Notes under the pieces: generated by a model | What the model was told of the DNA's origin: nothing | What the model saw: only the letters and a program-made list of their open reading frames with translations | Databases searched by the model: none | Made by a program: the position numbers and the translations under genes | Assembly (NCBI RefSeq): GCF_018390605.1 | Contig: NZ_JAHBGD010000005.1 | Coordinates: 744,001 to 808,000, forward strand | Reading direction: 5' to 3' | Length of the DNA: 64,000 nt | DNA from: Ancylobacter defluvii | Lineage (GTDB): Bacteria; Pseudomonadota; Alphaproteobacteria; Rhizobiales; Xanthobacteraceae | Shown here: one piece after another, positions 25,881 through 36,843 of the stretch | Position numbering within the stretch: position 1 is the stretch's first letter | Layout: the number at the start of each line of letters is the position of its first letter

Positions 25881-26120
25881 TCACCGCTCACGCTGTGCCG
25901 GTACGGGTCGGGCATTTCCTGGCACATGGCTTGGCGCAGGCTTGCGGCCTGCTTTTTCGCCTTCGCTTTCCCGCAGCGGGCGCGGATGTGATACCTCGTC
26001 CAGTGCCGGCTTCAGCGGGTTTCCGGGTGGGGTAGGGCGGTCGTCAAGGACCGCATCGACATCGGCAGGATCGATCACCACCGGGTTCTGGTCTAGCTGC
26101 CGCGGATCGCGCACCATCAT
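25881..26120 (-). CDS. Small hypothetical protein downstream of the DUF892 gene
   Basis: A 79-residue open frame with no recognised family; it is proline- and charge-rich (DPRQLDQNPVVIDPADVDAV near the start, GEKAGRKP later) and has no membrane segment. In favour: a good AGGAGA ribosome-binding site five bases before a double ATG (26120/26117), the same strand as the stress gene DUF892 75 bases upstream, and a natural-looking N-terminal half. Against: the C-terminal third is low complexity. It may belong to the stress transcript. Confidence 0.5.
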   Translation of the reverse strand: MMVRDPRQLDQNPVVIDPADVDAVLDDRPTPPGNPLKPALDEVSHPRPLRESEGEKAGRKPAPSHVPGNARPVPAQRER

Positions 26121-26195
26121 CGTTCTCCTGTCTTCGCGACAGGCGACGCGCCCCCTATGGACCCGCCGCCTGTCAGTGGACGTTAGGCCTGATAC

Positions 26196-26702
26196 CTAGC
26201 TGGCGGCTCGCACGTTGAGCTTCGACATCGCCACCTTGGAGAGGAGGGCATCGGCCTTCTTCTCTTCCTCCAGCGTGCGCTGGAGCACGCGGGCGCAGTC
26301 GGCGCGGCCGAGCTGGTTGGCCCAGGCGATCAGCGTGCCGTAGCGGGTGATTTCGTAGTGCTCCACCGCTTGGGCGGCGGCTGCCAGCGCGGCATCGAGC
26401 ACCTCCTTGTCCGCCACTTCGCCGCTGATCTCCTCGGCTTCCTCGAGGATGCCGTTGATCGCCGGACAGGTGACCGATTTCGCCTCGGTGCCATGCAGCT
26501 CGAACACTTCGAGCAGGCGCTTCACGTGGCCTTCGGTTTCCTTCAGATGATTCTGGAAACCCGTCTTCAATTGCGGATCGGTGGCCTTGTCGATCATCGA
26601 GGGCAGAGCCTTCAGAATCTTGTTTTCCGCGTAATAGACGTCGCGGAGCGTATGGACGAATAGGTCGTCCATGGTTTTGATGTCCTTAGAGAATAATCCC
26701 AT
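26196..26702 (-). CDS. Ferritin-like DUF892 (YciE/YciF) stress protein
   Basis: A 168-residue four-helix protein of the DUF892 family. The start MGLFSKDIKTMDDLFVHTLR is characteristic, and the helices carry ferritin-type Glu and His residues (YYAENKILKALP, HLKETEGHVKRLLEVFELHG, AAAAQAVEHYEITRYGTLIAWA). Such proteins are induced by osmotic or general stress in many bacteria; a direct iron role is unproven. An EcfG-type promoter lies about 75 bases upstream, consistent with general stress control. Confidence 0.92.
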   Translation of the reverse strand: MGLFSKDIKTMDDLFVHTLRDVYYAENKILKALPSMIDKATDPQLKTGFQNHLKETEGHVKRLLEVFELHGTEAKSVTCPAINGILEEAEEISGEVADKEVLDAALAAAAQAVEHYEITRYGTLIAWANQLGRADCARVLQRTLEEEKKADALLSKVAMSKLNVRAAS

Positions 26703-27135
26703 GATCTTTCCTCCGGTATCAAGGTGGTGACGGCATAAAACGGCATCACGTCTCGCCGTGACGTCTGCTGGATCAACAGTCCATCGTTGTCTAGGTTCCG
26801 GATTGTTTCACCATCGATGCGCTTTACCTCCTGATGGTTAGGGGATACGAGGAGGAGCGCCGAGCCTGCATTTGACGAACCCGCTCTTTTCGCGACTTCG
26901 CCTTGATGTCGCGGATGCGGGGAGCGGCACCGCAGTCGTCGGAATGGCCGCCGGCAGAGTCCCGCGGCCGGGCTGGTCGGACAGGGCGCTTCTTCATCCC
27001 GTGGACCGCGTCCAGGCTTCCGCGCACCGAGGCGCGTCAGGCCGAACGGGCCGCTCGCGACAGCTCCGCCTCCGGATCGGAAACCAAGTGTTCACCTTGA
27101 TGCGCCACAATGCCGCCCGGTTGGAGGGCAACAAG
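26703..27135. other. Intergenic region between DUF892 and murI
   Basis: The left 100 bases hold the stress promoter of the leftward DUF892 gene. The rest should contain the rightward murI promoter, which I cannot place. A 67-codon leftward frame at 26824-27027 is rich in Arg and Ser and has no ribosome-binding site, so I do not call it. Confidence 0.4.
26775..26799 (-). promoter_or_regulatory. EcfG-type general-stress promoter of the DUF892 gene
   Basis: On the minus strand GGAAC (26799-26795) and GTT (26777-26775) are separated by exactly 17 bases, matching the GGAAC-N16/17-GTT consensus of the alphaproteobacterial sigma factor EcfG. The start codon is 72 bases downstream. Confidence 0.65.
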
Positions 27136-28065
27136 ATGGGTATCGAGGCTTCCTCTGTTTCCGGCACGTCTTCCGCTGTTGCCAATTGCGGATCTTCCAT
27201 CGGGCCATCGCTGGTGTCGTCACTTCCTTCTGCTCCCTCGCCCGTGCCGAGTCTGCGCGTTCCCACCGTCCTGCTCTTCGATTCCGGCCTTGGCGGCCTT
27301 TCGGTGCTGCGGGAACTGGCACGCCAGCGCCCGGATGCCCGCTATGTCTATGCCGCGGACGATGCCGGCTTTCCTTACGGTGCCCTAGACGAGGCGACGC
27401 TGATCGCCCGGGTAGTTGCGGTGATGGATGCACTGGTGGCCCGGCTGGCGCCGGATGTGGTGGTGATCTCCTGCAACACCGCCTCCACCCTCGTGCTGCC
27501 GGCTCTGCGGGCGCGCTTTTCGATTCCCTTCATTGGCACGGTGCCGGCGATCAAGCCGGCCTGCGAAGGCTCGCAGACCCGCCTGATCAGCGTGCTGGCG
27601 ACGCCGGGTACGGTGAAACGCGATTACACCAAGGCGCTGATCCGCGATTTCGCCGGTTCCTGTCGGGTAACGTTGGTCGGCAGCGCCCGGCTGGCGCCGC
27701 TTGTCGAGGCGAGCTTCGCCGGCGAGATGGTCGGCGACGCCGATTTCGCCGAGGAGATCGCGCCCGCCTTCGTGCGCGAGGGGGGCGTCCGCACCGACAC
27801 CGTAGTGCTGGCCTGTACGCACTATCCGCTGGTGCGCGAGCGGCTGGAGAGGGTTGCTCCCTGGCGGGTGCGCTGGCTGGACCCGGCGCCGGCCATCGCG
27901 CGTCGCGCGGTCTCGCTGGTGGGGCCGGCCTTGGAAGAGCGCATGCCGCTGCCGCTGCGGCTGTTCTCCACTGGCGCGCCGCTCGATGCCGCGTTGGTTG
28001 GCCGTATCGCCGGCATGCCCGCACGCAACGGCGAACTGGTGCCGATGAGTGCCGAACTTACCTGA
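27136..28065 (+). CDS. murI: Glutamate racemase
   Basis: A 309-residue enzyme converting L- to D-glutamate for peptidoglycan. The catalytic layout is complete: D49-S50 in LLFDSGLGGLSVL, first cysteine C113 in ISCNTAST, second cysteine C227 and H229 in ACTHYPL. ATG 27136 is preferred because GGAGGG lies eight bases before it; the frame is open further upstream. This leaves about 40 serine- and proline-rich residues before the domain, longer than usual, so a later start near residue 37 is possible. A lytic transglycosylase gene follows, another cell-wall function. Confidence 0.93.
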   Translation: MGIEASSVSGTSSAVANCGSSIGPSLVSSLPSAPSPVPSLRVPTVLLFDSGLGGLSVLRELARQRPDARYVYAADDAGFPYGALDEATLIARVVAVMDALVARLAPDVVVISCNTASTLVLPALRARFSIPFIGTVPAIKPACEGSQTRLISVLATPGTVKRDYTKALIRDFAGSCRVTLVGSARLAPLVEASFAGEMVGDADFAEEIAPAFVREGGVRTDTVVLACTHYPLVRERLERVAPWRVRWLDPAPAIARRAVSLVGPALEERMPLPLRLFSTGAPLDAALVGRIAGMPARNGELVPMSAELT

Positions 28066-28161
28066 GTGACCATGCCGATTCCGGTCATTTGGCGGCGTCT
28101 CTTGCCGGGATAGCCTTCGCCAGCCACCATGCCCTAAAGTCAGCAGCCGCCCGATTCCGGC

Positions 28162-29427
28162 ATGTTGTCGGGGAAAGCGAGCGAGGACATGCAGGGTTTT
28201 CAAGGTTCCGTCCTGTCGCGCCGCGCCGTGCTCGCGGCTGCGGGCGCGCTCGTCCTGCCGGCCATGCCGGCCCTGGCGCAATCGGCCAACCAATCTTTCG
28301 AGGCCTGGCTGCGTGATTTTCGCGCCAAGGCCCGGGCGCGCGGCATTTCCGACGAAGTCTATGACCGGGTGACGCGCGGTTTGAAGCCGGATACCAGCGT
28401 CTATGCCAAGGATCGGGCGCAGCCGGAATTTCGCGAGGAGCTCTGGCAATATCTCAACCGCCGCATTTCGGAATGGCGGCTGGTCACCGGGCGGACGGCT
28501 GCGAAGCAGAATGCCGCGCTGTTGAAACGCCTCAACAAGGATTTCGGCGTCGAACCCGACGTGCTGCTCGGCTTGTGGGGCATGGAGAGCGCCTTCGGCG
28601 AGCTTGTCACCGACGAGGATCACATGAAGCCGGTGTTCCCCTCGCTGGCGGCGCTCGCCTGGGGCGAGCCGCGCCGTCGCCGCTATTGGGAAACCGAGCT
28701 TCTCAACGCCTTCGCCATCGTCCAGCGCGGCTGGGGCACGCCGGACATGATGCTCGGTTCCTGGGCTGGCGCGATGGGCCACACGCAGTGGATGCCGGAG
28801 GTGTGGCTCAATCTCGGCATCGACTATGATGGCGATGGCAGGGTTTCGCCCTATGAGATCGGAGACGCGCTGGCCGGCTCTTCCCGCTATCTGATCAAGC
28901 GCGGCAAATATCAGAGCGGCCTGCCCTGGGGCTTCGAGGTGACCGTGCCGGCGAGCGCCGCCCGCTATGCCGACGCCAAGTCGATACGCACCGTGGCGGA
29001 GTGGGGCAAGCTCGGCATTGCGCCGGCCGGAGGAGGGCGCCTCACCCATCCGGCCGCCCGCACGCGGCTGTGGGCGCCAGTGGGCATCGAGGGGCCAAGC
29101 TTCCTGTTGACACAGAATTTCTATGCGGTGCGCTCCTATAATCCGTCGATGAACTACGCGCTTGCCGTCTGCCATCTCGGCGATCGGGTGCTCGGTGGCG
29201 GAGGGTTCATCACGCCGTTTCCAGGTGGTGAGCGGGCGCTGACGCTGGCAGAGATCCAGGAAGTACAAAAGCGCCTCACCGCGGCCGGCTTCGATACCGG
29301 CGGCGTAGATGGGCGCGTCGGCAACCTGACCATGCGCGCCGTTGCCAATTTCCAACGCCGTTCCGGCATGAAGCCGGACGGCTATGCCGGGCTCGATGTG
29401 CTGGCGGCGCTGAGGAAGGGGCGGTAG
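28162..29427 (+). CDS. Lytic murein transglycosylase (MltB family) with peptidoglycan-binding domain
   Basis: A 421-residue periplasmic enzyme cleaving the glycan strand of peptidoglycan with 1,6-anhydro product formation. A twin-arginine-like signal ([11 protein letters not shown], residues 18-28, cleavage after ALAQ) leads the protein. The catalytic glutamate is E142 in [15 protein letters not shown]; the SLT_2 domain covers about residues 45-340. The C-terminal peptidoglycan-binding domain (about 358-418) reads [14 protein letters not shown] and [18 protein letters not shown] 28189, with GAGG nearby, is an alternative start. It follows murI by 96 bases. Confidence 0.92.
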   Translation: MLSGKASEDMQGFQGSVLSRRAVLAAAGALVLPAMPALAQSANQSFEAWLRDFRAKARARGISDEVYDRVTRGLKPDTSVYAKDRAQPEFREELWQYLNRRISEWRLVTGRTAAKQNAALLKRLNKDFGVEPDVLLGLWGMESAFGELVTDEDHMKPVFPSLAALAWGEPRRRRYWETELLNAFAIVQRGWGTPDMMLGSWAGAMGHTQWMPEVWLNLGIDYDGDGRVSPYEIGDALAGSSRYLIKRGKYQSGLPWGFEVTVPASAARYADAKSIRTVAEWGKLGIAPAGGGRLTHPAARTRLWAPVGIEGPSFLLTQNFYAVRSYNPSMNYALAVCHLGDRVLGGGGFITPFPGGERALTLAEIQEVQKRLTAAGFDTGGVDGRVGNLTMRAVANFQRRSGMKPDGYAGLDVLAALRKGR

Positions 29428-29448
29428 CGTCCAAAACGCCGGATGAGC

Positions 29449-29477
29449 TTGACCTCGGGCCGCTTTCCGCTTATGCA
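29449..29477 (+). promoter_or_regulatory. Putative sigma-70 promoter of rpsD
   Basis: TTGACC (29449-29454) and TATGCA (29472-29477) with exactly 17 bases between them, 160-190 bases before the rpsD ATG and just after the transglycosylase stop. The message would start near 29485 and include both hairpins described next. Confidence 0.6.
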
Positions 29478-29485
29478 CGCGCCCA

Positions 29486-29590
29486 CTCACGGGGCTGGCA
29501 ACGGCCCCGTGAGCTGTTTCACGCACCCGTGGTTCCGTTCGGCGCGTTCGACCGGAGCCTGTCGGTCCTGCAAGATACATCTTGCGGGAC
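29486..29590 (+). promoter_or_regulatory. Structured rpsD leader with two hairpins
   Basis: Hairpin one has 10-base perfect arms CTCACGGGGC (29486-29495) and GCCCCGTGAG (29504-29513). Hairpin two has 11-base arms at 29565-29575 and 29580-29590 (GTCCTGCAAGA, one G-T pair) around TACA, directly followed by AAAGGAGGGGG. The real ribosome-binding site, GAAGAGGA, is about 40 bases further on. An S4 autoregulatory element is a reasonable guess; the first hairpin could instead be a terminator of the previous gene. Confidence 0.5.
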
Positions 29591-29639
29591 AAAGGAGGGG
29601 GCGCGATCCAACCCGCAACCTTGCGAAGAGGACCAGCGC

Positions 29640-30257
29640 ATGAGCAAGCGCGTTTCGGCCAAGCACAAGCTTGACCGCCGTATGGGCGAGAACATCTGGG
29701 GCCGCCCCAAGAGCCCCGTCAACAAGCGTGAATACGGCCCCGGCCAGCACGGCCAGCGCCGCAAGGGCAAGCTTTCCGACTTCGGCGTGCAGCTGCGCGC
29801 CAAGCAGAAGCTTAAGGGCTACTACGCCTCGATCGGCGAGAAGCAGTTCTATGCGATCTATGTGGAAGCCGCGCGCCTGAAGGGCGACACCGGCGCCAAC
29901 CTGATCGGCCTGCTCGAGCGTCGCCTCGATGCCGTCGTCTATCGCGCCAAGTTCGTCCCCACCGTGTTCGCCGCCCGCCAGTTCGTGAGCCACGGCCACG
30001 TGAAGGTGAACGGCCGCCGCGTCAACGTCCCGAGCTACCAGGTGAAGGTCGGCGACGTGATCGAGGTGAAGGACGCCTCCAAGCAGATGGCGCTGGTCAT
30101 GGAAGCCGCGGCTTCCGGCGAGCGTGACGTGCCGGACTATCTCGAGGTCGACGGTCACAAGCTGACCGCGAAGTTCGCCCGCGTGCCGGAACTGAACGAA
30201 GTGCCCTATCCGGTGGTTATGGAGCCGAACCTCGTCGTCGAATATTATTCGCGCTGA
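29640..30257 (+). CDS. rpsD: 30S ribosomal protein S4
   Basis: A 205-residue primary rRNA-binding protein of the small subunit. The start [20 protein letters not shown], the following [20 protein letters not shown] and the S4 RNA-binding domain [28 protein letters not shown] (cited in part: [17 protein letters not shown]) are those of alphaproteobacterial S4 at normal length. It stands alone, outside a ribosomal operon, as is usual in this group. The ribosome-binding site is GAAGAGGA before ATG 29640, codon use is strongly biased, and a classic terminator follows. Confidence 0.98.
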   Translation: MSKRVSAKHKLDRRMGENIWGRPKSPVNKREYGPGQHGQRRKGKLSDFGVQLRAKQKLKGYYASIGEKQFYAIYVEAARLKGDTGANLIGLLERRLDAVVYRAKFVPTVFAARQFVSHGHVKVNGRRVNVPSYQVKVGDVIEVKDASKQMALVMEAAASGERDVPDYLEVDGHKLTAKFARVPELNEVPYPVVMEPNLVVEYYSR

Positions 30258-30284
30258 GTTTCAGGCCTATACCCAGACAAGAAA

Positions 30285-30308
30285 GCCGCCCTTTCGGGCG
30301 GCTTTTTT
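30285..30308 (+). terminator. Rho-independent terminator of rpsD
   Basis: Perfect 7-base arms GCCGCCC (30285-30291) and GGGCGGC (30296-30302) around TTTC, followed by TTTTTT. It lies 27 bases after the stop and confirms that rpsD is the last gene of its transcript. Confidence 0.95.
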
Positions 30309-30317
30309 GTTGCCTCC

Positions 30318-31418
30318 TCAGCCGGCGGGACGCGGCTTGATGCGATATTGCCGCCCGGAGCGTACGGCAACGCGGCCGGTGATCTGATCGGGGCTTTTGC
30401 CGGCCATCACCTGCCGCACATCGGCGATCACCTCCGGGCGGATGCGGTAATATTGATGGTTGGCGTGAGTGAGCCCCGTCGTGCACACATCCGCGCAGTC
30501 GATGCCATAGATAGCGGAATCGAGCCCGTCGAAGGTGCGCGGTCCCCAGGCGCCGAGCCGGTCGGGATTGAGCTTGGTGGTGTCGCTGATGATCAAAGCG
30601 AGGTCGCGGCGCGCGTGATAGACGTGGATCGCTTCGGCGAGCTGCGGCAGCAGGCCGAGCTTGTTGTTGTGCTCGAGGGCATCCGCGTCCTCGTCCGCCG
30701 CCATCAGGAAGGCATTGGTGAAGATCTTCGGCAGTCTGGCGCCGCTGTTAAAGCCGCGCAGGGCGAGGAGGGCGTGGCGCAGCGCCCAGTTGCCCATGCT
30801 GTGGGTGACGAGATGCAGCTTCTGCCCACAAGGCTCGCGACCCTGAGCACGGTCCTCGCGCCGTAATTCCAGCAGGAAGTCGATGAGCCGCTTCAGGCTG
30901 CGGCCGATGGCCTTTCCCGACGCTTCGGCGTCGTCGCGATCGCCGAAATATTTCCACTTGGATTCCGTGGTGGCGCTTTCGCCAAGGCCGAGCCCGTCGC
31001 CATCATCGGCCGGCCAGGAGAAGGCAAAGACCAGCGGCGCCTTGCCGCCGACGCGCCAGCTCGCCTCCAGCTGCGCGGCGCGCAGAATGCAGGTCTCGAA
31101 GCTGGAATTGAAGCCGTGAATATAGGCGATCACCTCGCGGGATTCGTCCCGCACCGCCTGCGTCATGGAGGCGAAAACGCCGGTCGAGCCGATCAGCTCA
31201 GCCGAAGGGGGCGCTCCTGGCGGGGCGGGATGCTCTTCCGCAACCGTCACCGAGCGCAGGACAAAACCGTCATCCGGGTCGGCCGCGTCGGGAACGCGGT
31301 CAACCTCGGCATAGCCGACGCGGTAGAAGGCTGGCCCTTCCGCGTTGTAGCGATTGCCAAACGGGATCAACGATCCGGCGACGAGGCGCCGGTTCGTTGC
31401 ATAGTAGATGCGCGCCAT
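30318..31418 (-). CDS. Alpha/beta hydrolase, DUF900 family
   Basis: A 366-residue hydrolase of the DUF900 group. The N-terminal RIYYATNRRLVAGSLIPFGNR is typical, the oxyanion region is VIAYIHGFNSSFE, and the nucleophile elbow is THSMGNWALRHAL (G/T-H-S-M-G form) near residue 210. A late histidine in THANHQYYRIRPEV is a candidate member of the triad. No signal peptide is seen. The substrate is unknown; family members are annotated as esterase/lipase-like. It is downstream of grxD on the same strand but 105 bases away. Confidence 0.85.
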   Translation of the reverse strand: MARIYYATNRRLVAGSLIPFGNRYNAEGPAFYRVGYAEVDRVPDAADPDDGFVLRSVTVAEEHPAPPGAPPSAELIGSTGVFASMTQAVRDESREVIAYIHGFNSSFETCILRAAQLEASWRVGGKAPLVFAFSWPADDGDGLGLGESATTESKWKYFGDRDDAEASGKAIGRSLKRLIDFLLELRREDRAQGREPCGQKLHLVTHSMGNWALRHALLALRGFNSGARLPKIFTNAFLMAADEDADALEHNNKLGLLPQLAEAIHVYHARRDLALIISDTTKLNPDRLGAWGPRTFDGLDSAIYGIDCADVCTTGLTHANHQYYRIRPEVIADVRQVMAGKSPDQITGRVAVRSGRQYRIKPRPAG

Positions 31419-31523
31419 AGCGGTCCCCCCGAGCTTGGCCCGGAGGGAATTACCGCATTACCCAGCCGAAGAAGCAAGCCGGGCGACAGTGAGGAAGCAA
31501 GGACGATCGCAGCGCCCCCAGCA

Positions 31524-31862
<339 letters not shown>

Positions 31863-31969
31863 GTAGCGTTCACCCGTCTCGGGCTCCACAGGGCCCTGTG
31901 TGTCTCTATGCGATCATAGGTGATGACGCGCGGGGCGCCATTCAACCCTTCGTCTCTACATATAGATGA

Positions 31970-31996
31970 AGCCCGGCACGCTGTCGCGGCCGGGCT
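31970..31996 (-). terminator. Stem-loop between bolA and grxD
   Basis: Perfect 8-base arms AGCCCGGC (31970-31977) and GCCGGGCT (31989-31996). It lies 40 bases after the bolA stop and has no strong T-run on the minus strand, so it may only weaken read-through into grxD. Confidence 0.4.
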
Positions 31997-32036
31997 ATTT
32001 GATGCCGTCTCATCGGCTCCCGAAGGCTGCCGGAGT

Positions 32037-32273
32037 TCAGGTCTTCGGCACTTCCGTCTGCAGGGCGAGGGCATGCAGCACGCCGCCCATCGGCTCGCCA
32101 ATGGCCTTGTAGACCATCTGATGCTGCTGCACGCGCGACTTGCCGCGGAAGCTCTCGCTCACCACGGTGGCGTGCCAGTGATTATTGTCGCCGGCAAGAT
32201 CGCGCATGACCACCTGCGCATCCGGCAGTCCCTGCCGGATCAGCTTCTCGATCTCGGATGCTTCCATCGCCAT
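32037..32273 (-). CDS. BolA-family protein
   Basis: A 78-residue BolA-type protein (IbaG/BolA1 branch). The family motif HWHATVVSESFRGKSRVQQHQMVY contains the conserved FxGKSxxxxHxxVY-like core that holds cluster-ligand histidines, cited here in part as SFRGKSRVQQHQMV. It acts with monothiol glutaredoxin in iron-sulfur trafficking. It starts 15 bases after the purL stop and precedes grxD, so it may be partly co-transcribed with the purine genes. Confidence 0.93.
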   Translation of the reverse strand: MAMEASEIEKLIRQGLPDAQVVMRDLAGDNNHWHATVVSESFRGKSRVQQHQMVYKAIGEPMGGVLHALALQTEVPKT

Positions 32274-32288
32274 GACAGGTCGGCTCCC

Positions 32289-34529
<2,241 letters not shown>

Positions 34530-34601
34530 GCGCGGGCCGTCACATTCCGTTTCGCTGGCAGGCGGGCGCCGTCGGGGGCGGGCGAAGGGGGCCGGAGAGC
34601 G

Positions 34602-35300
34602 TCACGCCTTCTCCAGCATCCCGGCGATGCTCTCGAACAAGGCGCGCCCGTCGGTCGGGCCGATCAGCGGGTCGACATGGTTTTCGGGGTGCGGCATCAG
34701 CCCGAGCACGTTGAGCTTCTCGGACACGATGCCGGCGATGGAGTTGGCGGCGCCATTGAGCACCTGGGTGTCGTCGCGCTTGCCGTCCGCCATCACATAG
34801 CGGAACACCACCCGGCCGTCGCCTTCGAGACGGGCCAGCGTCTCGGCGTCGGCCGTGTAGTTGCCCTCGCCATGGGCGACCGGAAAGCGCACGACGGCAC
34901 CTTTGCCGTAGCGGCGCGTGAAAGGCGTATCGTTGCGCTCGACCTTGAGCAGCGCCTCGCGGCAGATGAAGCGCAGCCGGGCGTTGCGGACCAGCACGCC
35001 GGGGAGCAGGCCGCTCTCGCACAGGATCTGGAAGCCGTTGCAGATGCCGAGCACCAGTCCGCCTCGGGCGGCATGAGCACGCACCGCCTCCATGATGGCG
35101 GCGCGGGCGGCAATGGCGCCGCAGCGCAGATAGTCGCCATAGGAGAAGCCGCCGGGCAGCACCACGAGATCGGTGCCGGCGGGCAGCTCGGTCTCGGCGT
35201 GCCAGACGATGGCCAGCTGCGTGCCCGTAACGGTCTTGAGGGCGTGCGCGACATCGCCCTCGCGGTTCGAGCCGGGGAAGAGGAGAACGGCGGCTTTCAT
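34602..35300 (-). CDS. purQ: Phosphoribosylformylglycinamidine synthase, glutaminase subunit
   Basis: A 232-residue class I glutamine amidotransferase supplying ammonia to PurL. The nucleophile cysteine is in LVLGICNGFQILCESGLLPG; the His-Glu pair lies in LGLMPHPENHVDPL near the end. N-terminal VLLFPGSNREGD and GGFSYGDYLRCGAIA are PurQ-specific. It follows purS by 10 bases and precedes purL by 72. Confidence 0.97.
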   Translation of the reverse strand: MKAAVLLFPGSNREGDVAHALKTVTGTQLAIVWHAETELPAGTDLVVLPGGFSYGDYLRCGAIAARAAIMEAVRAHAARGGLVLGICNGFQILCESGLLPGVLVRNARLRFICREALLKVERNDTPFTRRYGKGAVVRFPVAHGEGNYTADAETLARLEGDGRVVFRYVMADGKRDDTQVLNGAANSIAGIVSEKLNVLGLMPHPENHVDPLIGPTDGRALFESIAGMLEKA

Positions 35301-35310
35301 CAGCGCGGCC

Positions 35311-35553
35311 TCACCCGACGAATTCGATGCGGTAGGTTTCGATCACCGTATTGGCCAGCAGCTTCTCGCAGGCATCCTTCAGCGTCGCTTCGGCCTTGGC
35401 CCTGTCGCCGCCGTCGAGTTCGACGTCGAACACCTTGCCCTGGCGGACGCTGCCAACGCCCGGCACACCGAGCGAGCGCAGAGCGCCCTCGATGGCCTTG
35501 CCCTGCGGATCGAGGACGGCGGATTTGAGGGTGACGAGGACGCGCGCCTTCAT
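35311..35553 (-). CDS. purS: Phosphoribosylformylglycinamidine synthase subunit PurS
   Basis: An 80-residue bridging subunit. MKARVLVTLKSAVLDPQGKA at the start and the GVGSVRQGKVFDVEL segment are the family signatures. It forms a complex with PurQ and the small-type PurL and is placed in the standard purS-purQ-purL order. The gap to purC upstream holds a terminator-like hairpin. Confidence 0.97.
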   Translation of the reverse strand: MKARVLVTLKSAVLDPQGKAIEGALRSLGVPGVGSVRQGKVFDVELDGGDRAKAEATLKDACEKLLANTVIETYRIEFVG

Positions 35554-35616
35554 GGAATCACTCTTCAGATCGATCGTCGCCGGGGACGATCCCGAGAAAC
35601 CGGCGGAAAACAGAAA

Positions 35617-35636
35617 CGGGGGCGTTTCGGCCCCCG
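35617..35636 (-). terminator. Hairpin between purC and purS
   Basis: Perfect 7-base arms CGGGGGC (35617-35623) and GCCCCCG (35630-35636) around GTTTCG. Read on the minus strand it is followed by TTTCTGTTTT, a fair terminator tract. It would end or attenuate the purC message before purS. Confidence 0.7.
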
Positions 35637-35717
35637 CCTATCATCGGATTGCGCGGCGCTCAATGCCCCAACGCAACATGGCTGCCCGGCGCGGCGTGCA
35701 GCCGCGCCGGCGTGACC

Positions 35718-36497
35718 CTATTTCTCGGGTTCGGACTTCACCAGCACTGGGCCGGCCGGCTGGGCGCGCTCGCCCTCCGAGATGATGCCGAGCCGGCGGG
35801 CGACTTCCGAATACGCCTCGACAAGGCCACCCATGTCGCGGCGGAAACGATCCTTGTCGAGCTTGTCGTTCGACTTGATGTCCCACAGACGGCAGGAATC
35901 CGGGCTGATCTCGTCGGCGACGACGATCCGCATCATGTCGTTTTCCCACAGGCGGCCGCATTCCATCTTGAAATCCACAAGACGGATGCCGACGCCGAGG
36001 AACAGGCCGGAGAGGAAATCGTTCACGCGGATGGCGAGAGCGATGATGTCATCGATCTCCTGGGTGGTCGCCCAGCCGAACGCGGTGATGTGCTCTTCGG
36101 ACACCATCGGGTCGTTGAGCTGGTCGTTCTTGTAATAGAACTCGATGATCGAGCGCGGCAGCTGCGTGCCTTCCTCGATGCCGAGGCGAGTCGACAGCGA
36201 GCCGGCAGCGACATTGCGCACCACGACTTCGAGCGGGATGATCTCCACCTCGCGGATGAGCTGCTCGCGCATGTTCAGCCGCTTGATGAAATGGGTCGGT
36301 ACGCCGATCTCGTTCAGCTTCAGGAAGACGTATTCCGAGATGCGGTTGTTGAGGACGCCCTTGCCATCGATGACGTCGTGCTTCTTGTTGTTGAAAGCAG
36401 TGGCGTCATCCTTGAAGTGCTGAATCAGGGTGCCGGGCTCGGGACCTTCGTAAAGGACCTTCGCCTTACCTTCGTAAATGCGGCGGCGGCGGCTCAT
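35718..36497 (-). CDS. purC: SAICAR synthase (phosphoribosylaminoimidazole-succinocarboxamide synthase)
   Basis: A 259-residue enzyme joining CAIR and aspartate with ATP in purine synthesis. The start [20 protein letters not shown], the [20 protein letters not shown] stretch, [17 protein letters not shown] and the signature [19 protein letters not shown] (in part) are all present. The ATG at 36497 gives the standard N-terminus; in-frame ATGs at 36527 and 36596 exist but add atypical sequence. It leads the leftward purine genes. Confidence 0.97.
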   Translation of the reverse strand: MSRRRRIYEGKAKVLYEGPEPGTLIQHFKDDATAFNNKKHDVIDGKGVLNNRISEYVFLKLNEIGVPTHFIKRLNMREQLIREVEIIPLEVVVRNVAAGSLSTRLGIEEGTQLPRSIIEFYYKNDQLNDPMVSEEHITAFGWATTQEIDDIIALAIRVNDFLSGLFLGVGIRLVDFKMECGRLWENDMMRIVVADEISPDSCRLWDIKSNDKLDKDRFRRDMGGLVEAYSEVARRLGIISEGERAQPAGPVLVKSEPEK

Positions 36498-36843
36498 GGG
36501 GGGGTACCGTCGATTGAGGAAATCCATCGGTGCCGGGGCTCCGGTTCTAACTGGTCCACGGCTTGGGGCTGGCTGTGCTCGCTCTGCGCCGGGCAATGCC
36601 GATTCGTATCGCGCTGCACAAGCTCCCGCATCTGGACACTAGCCGATCAGCGACCGCGATACAACGCAATGCACAGGCAGGCAGCCAAAACGCACCACTT
36701 CGCGGCGTCCCGGGAACGGCAGCGGCAGATTGACGTAAGGGGTGTTCCCATGCCCGGGCAGCGTTGATTTGGGGACGCGTGCGCTATAATCAAGCCGCGA
36801 GCCGCACCCCGCAGGCCACATAACAGACAGGGCGAGGGAAAAG
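36498..36843. other. Divergent promoter region between purC and the zeta inhibitor gene
   Basis: A 346-base gap. For the rightward gene I see a possible promoter at 36764-36790: TTGATT and TATAAT separated by 15 bases, about 55 bases before the ATG. No purine-responsive element (PurR box or riboswitch) is recognisable for the leftward purC. Confidence 0.45.

Noticed and set aside
26824-27027. 67-codon leftward frame before the DUF892 promoter
   Set aside because: No ribosome-binding site, Arg/Ser-rich product, no recognisable family; could be revisited if conserved.
27385-29592. Long open frame (about 735 codons) on the minus strand
   Set aside because: It runs antisense to murI and the lytic transglycosylase and has no recognisable domain.
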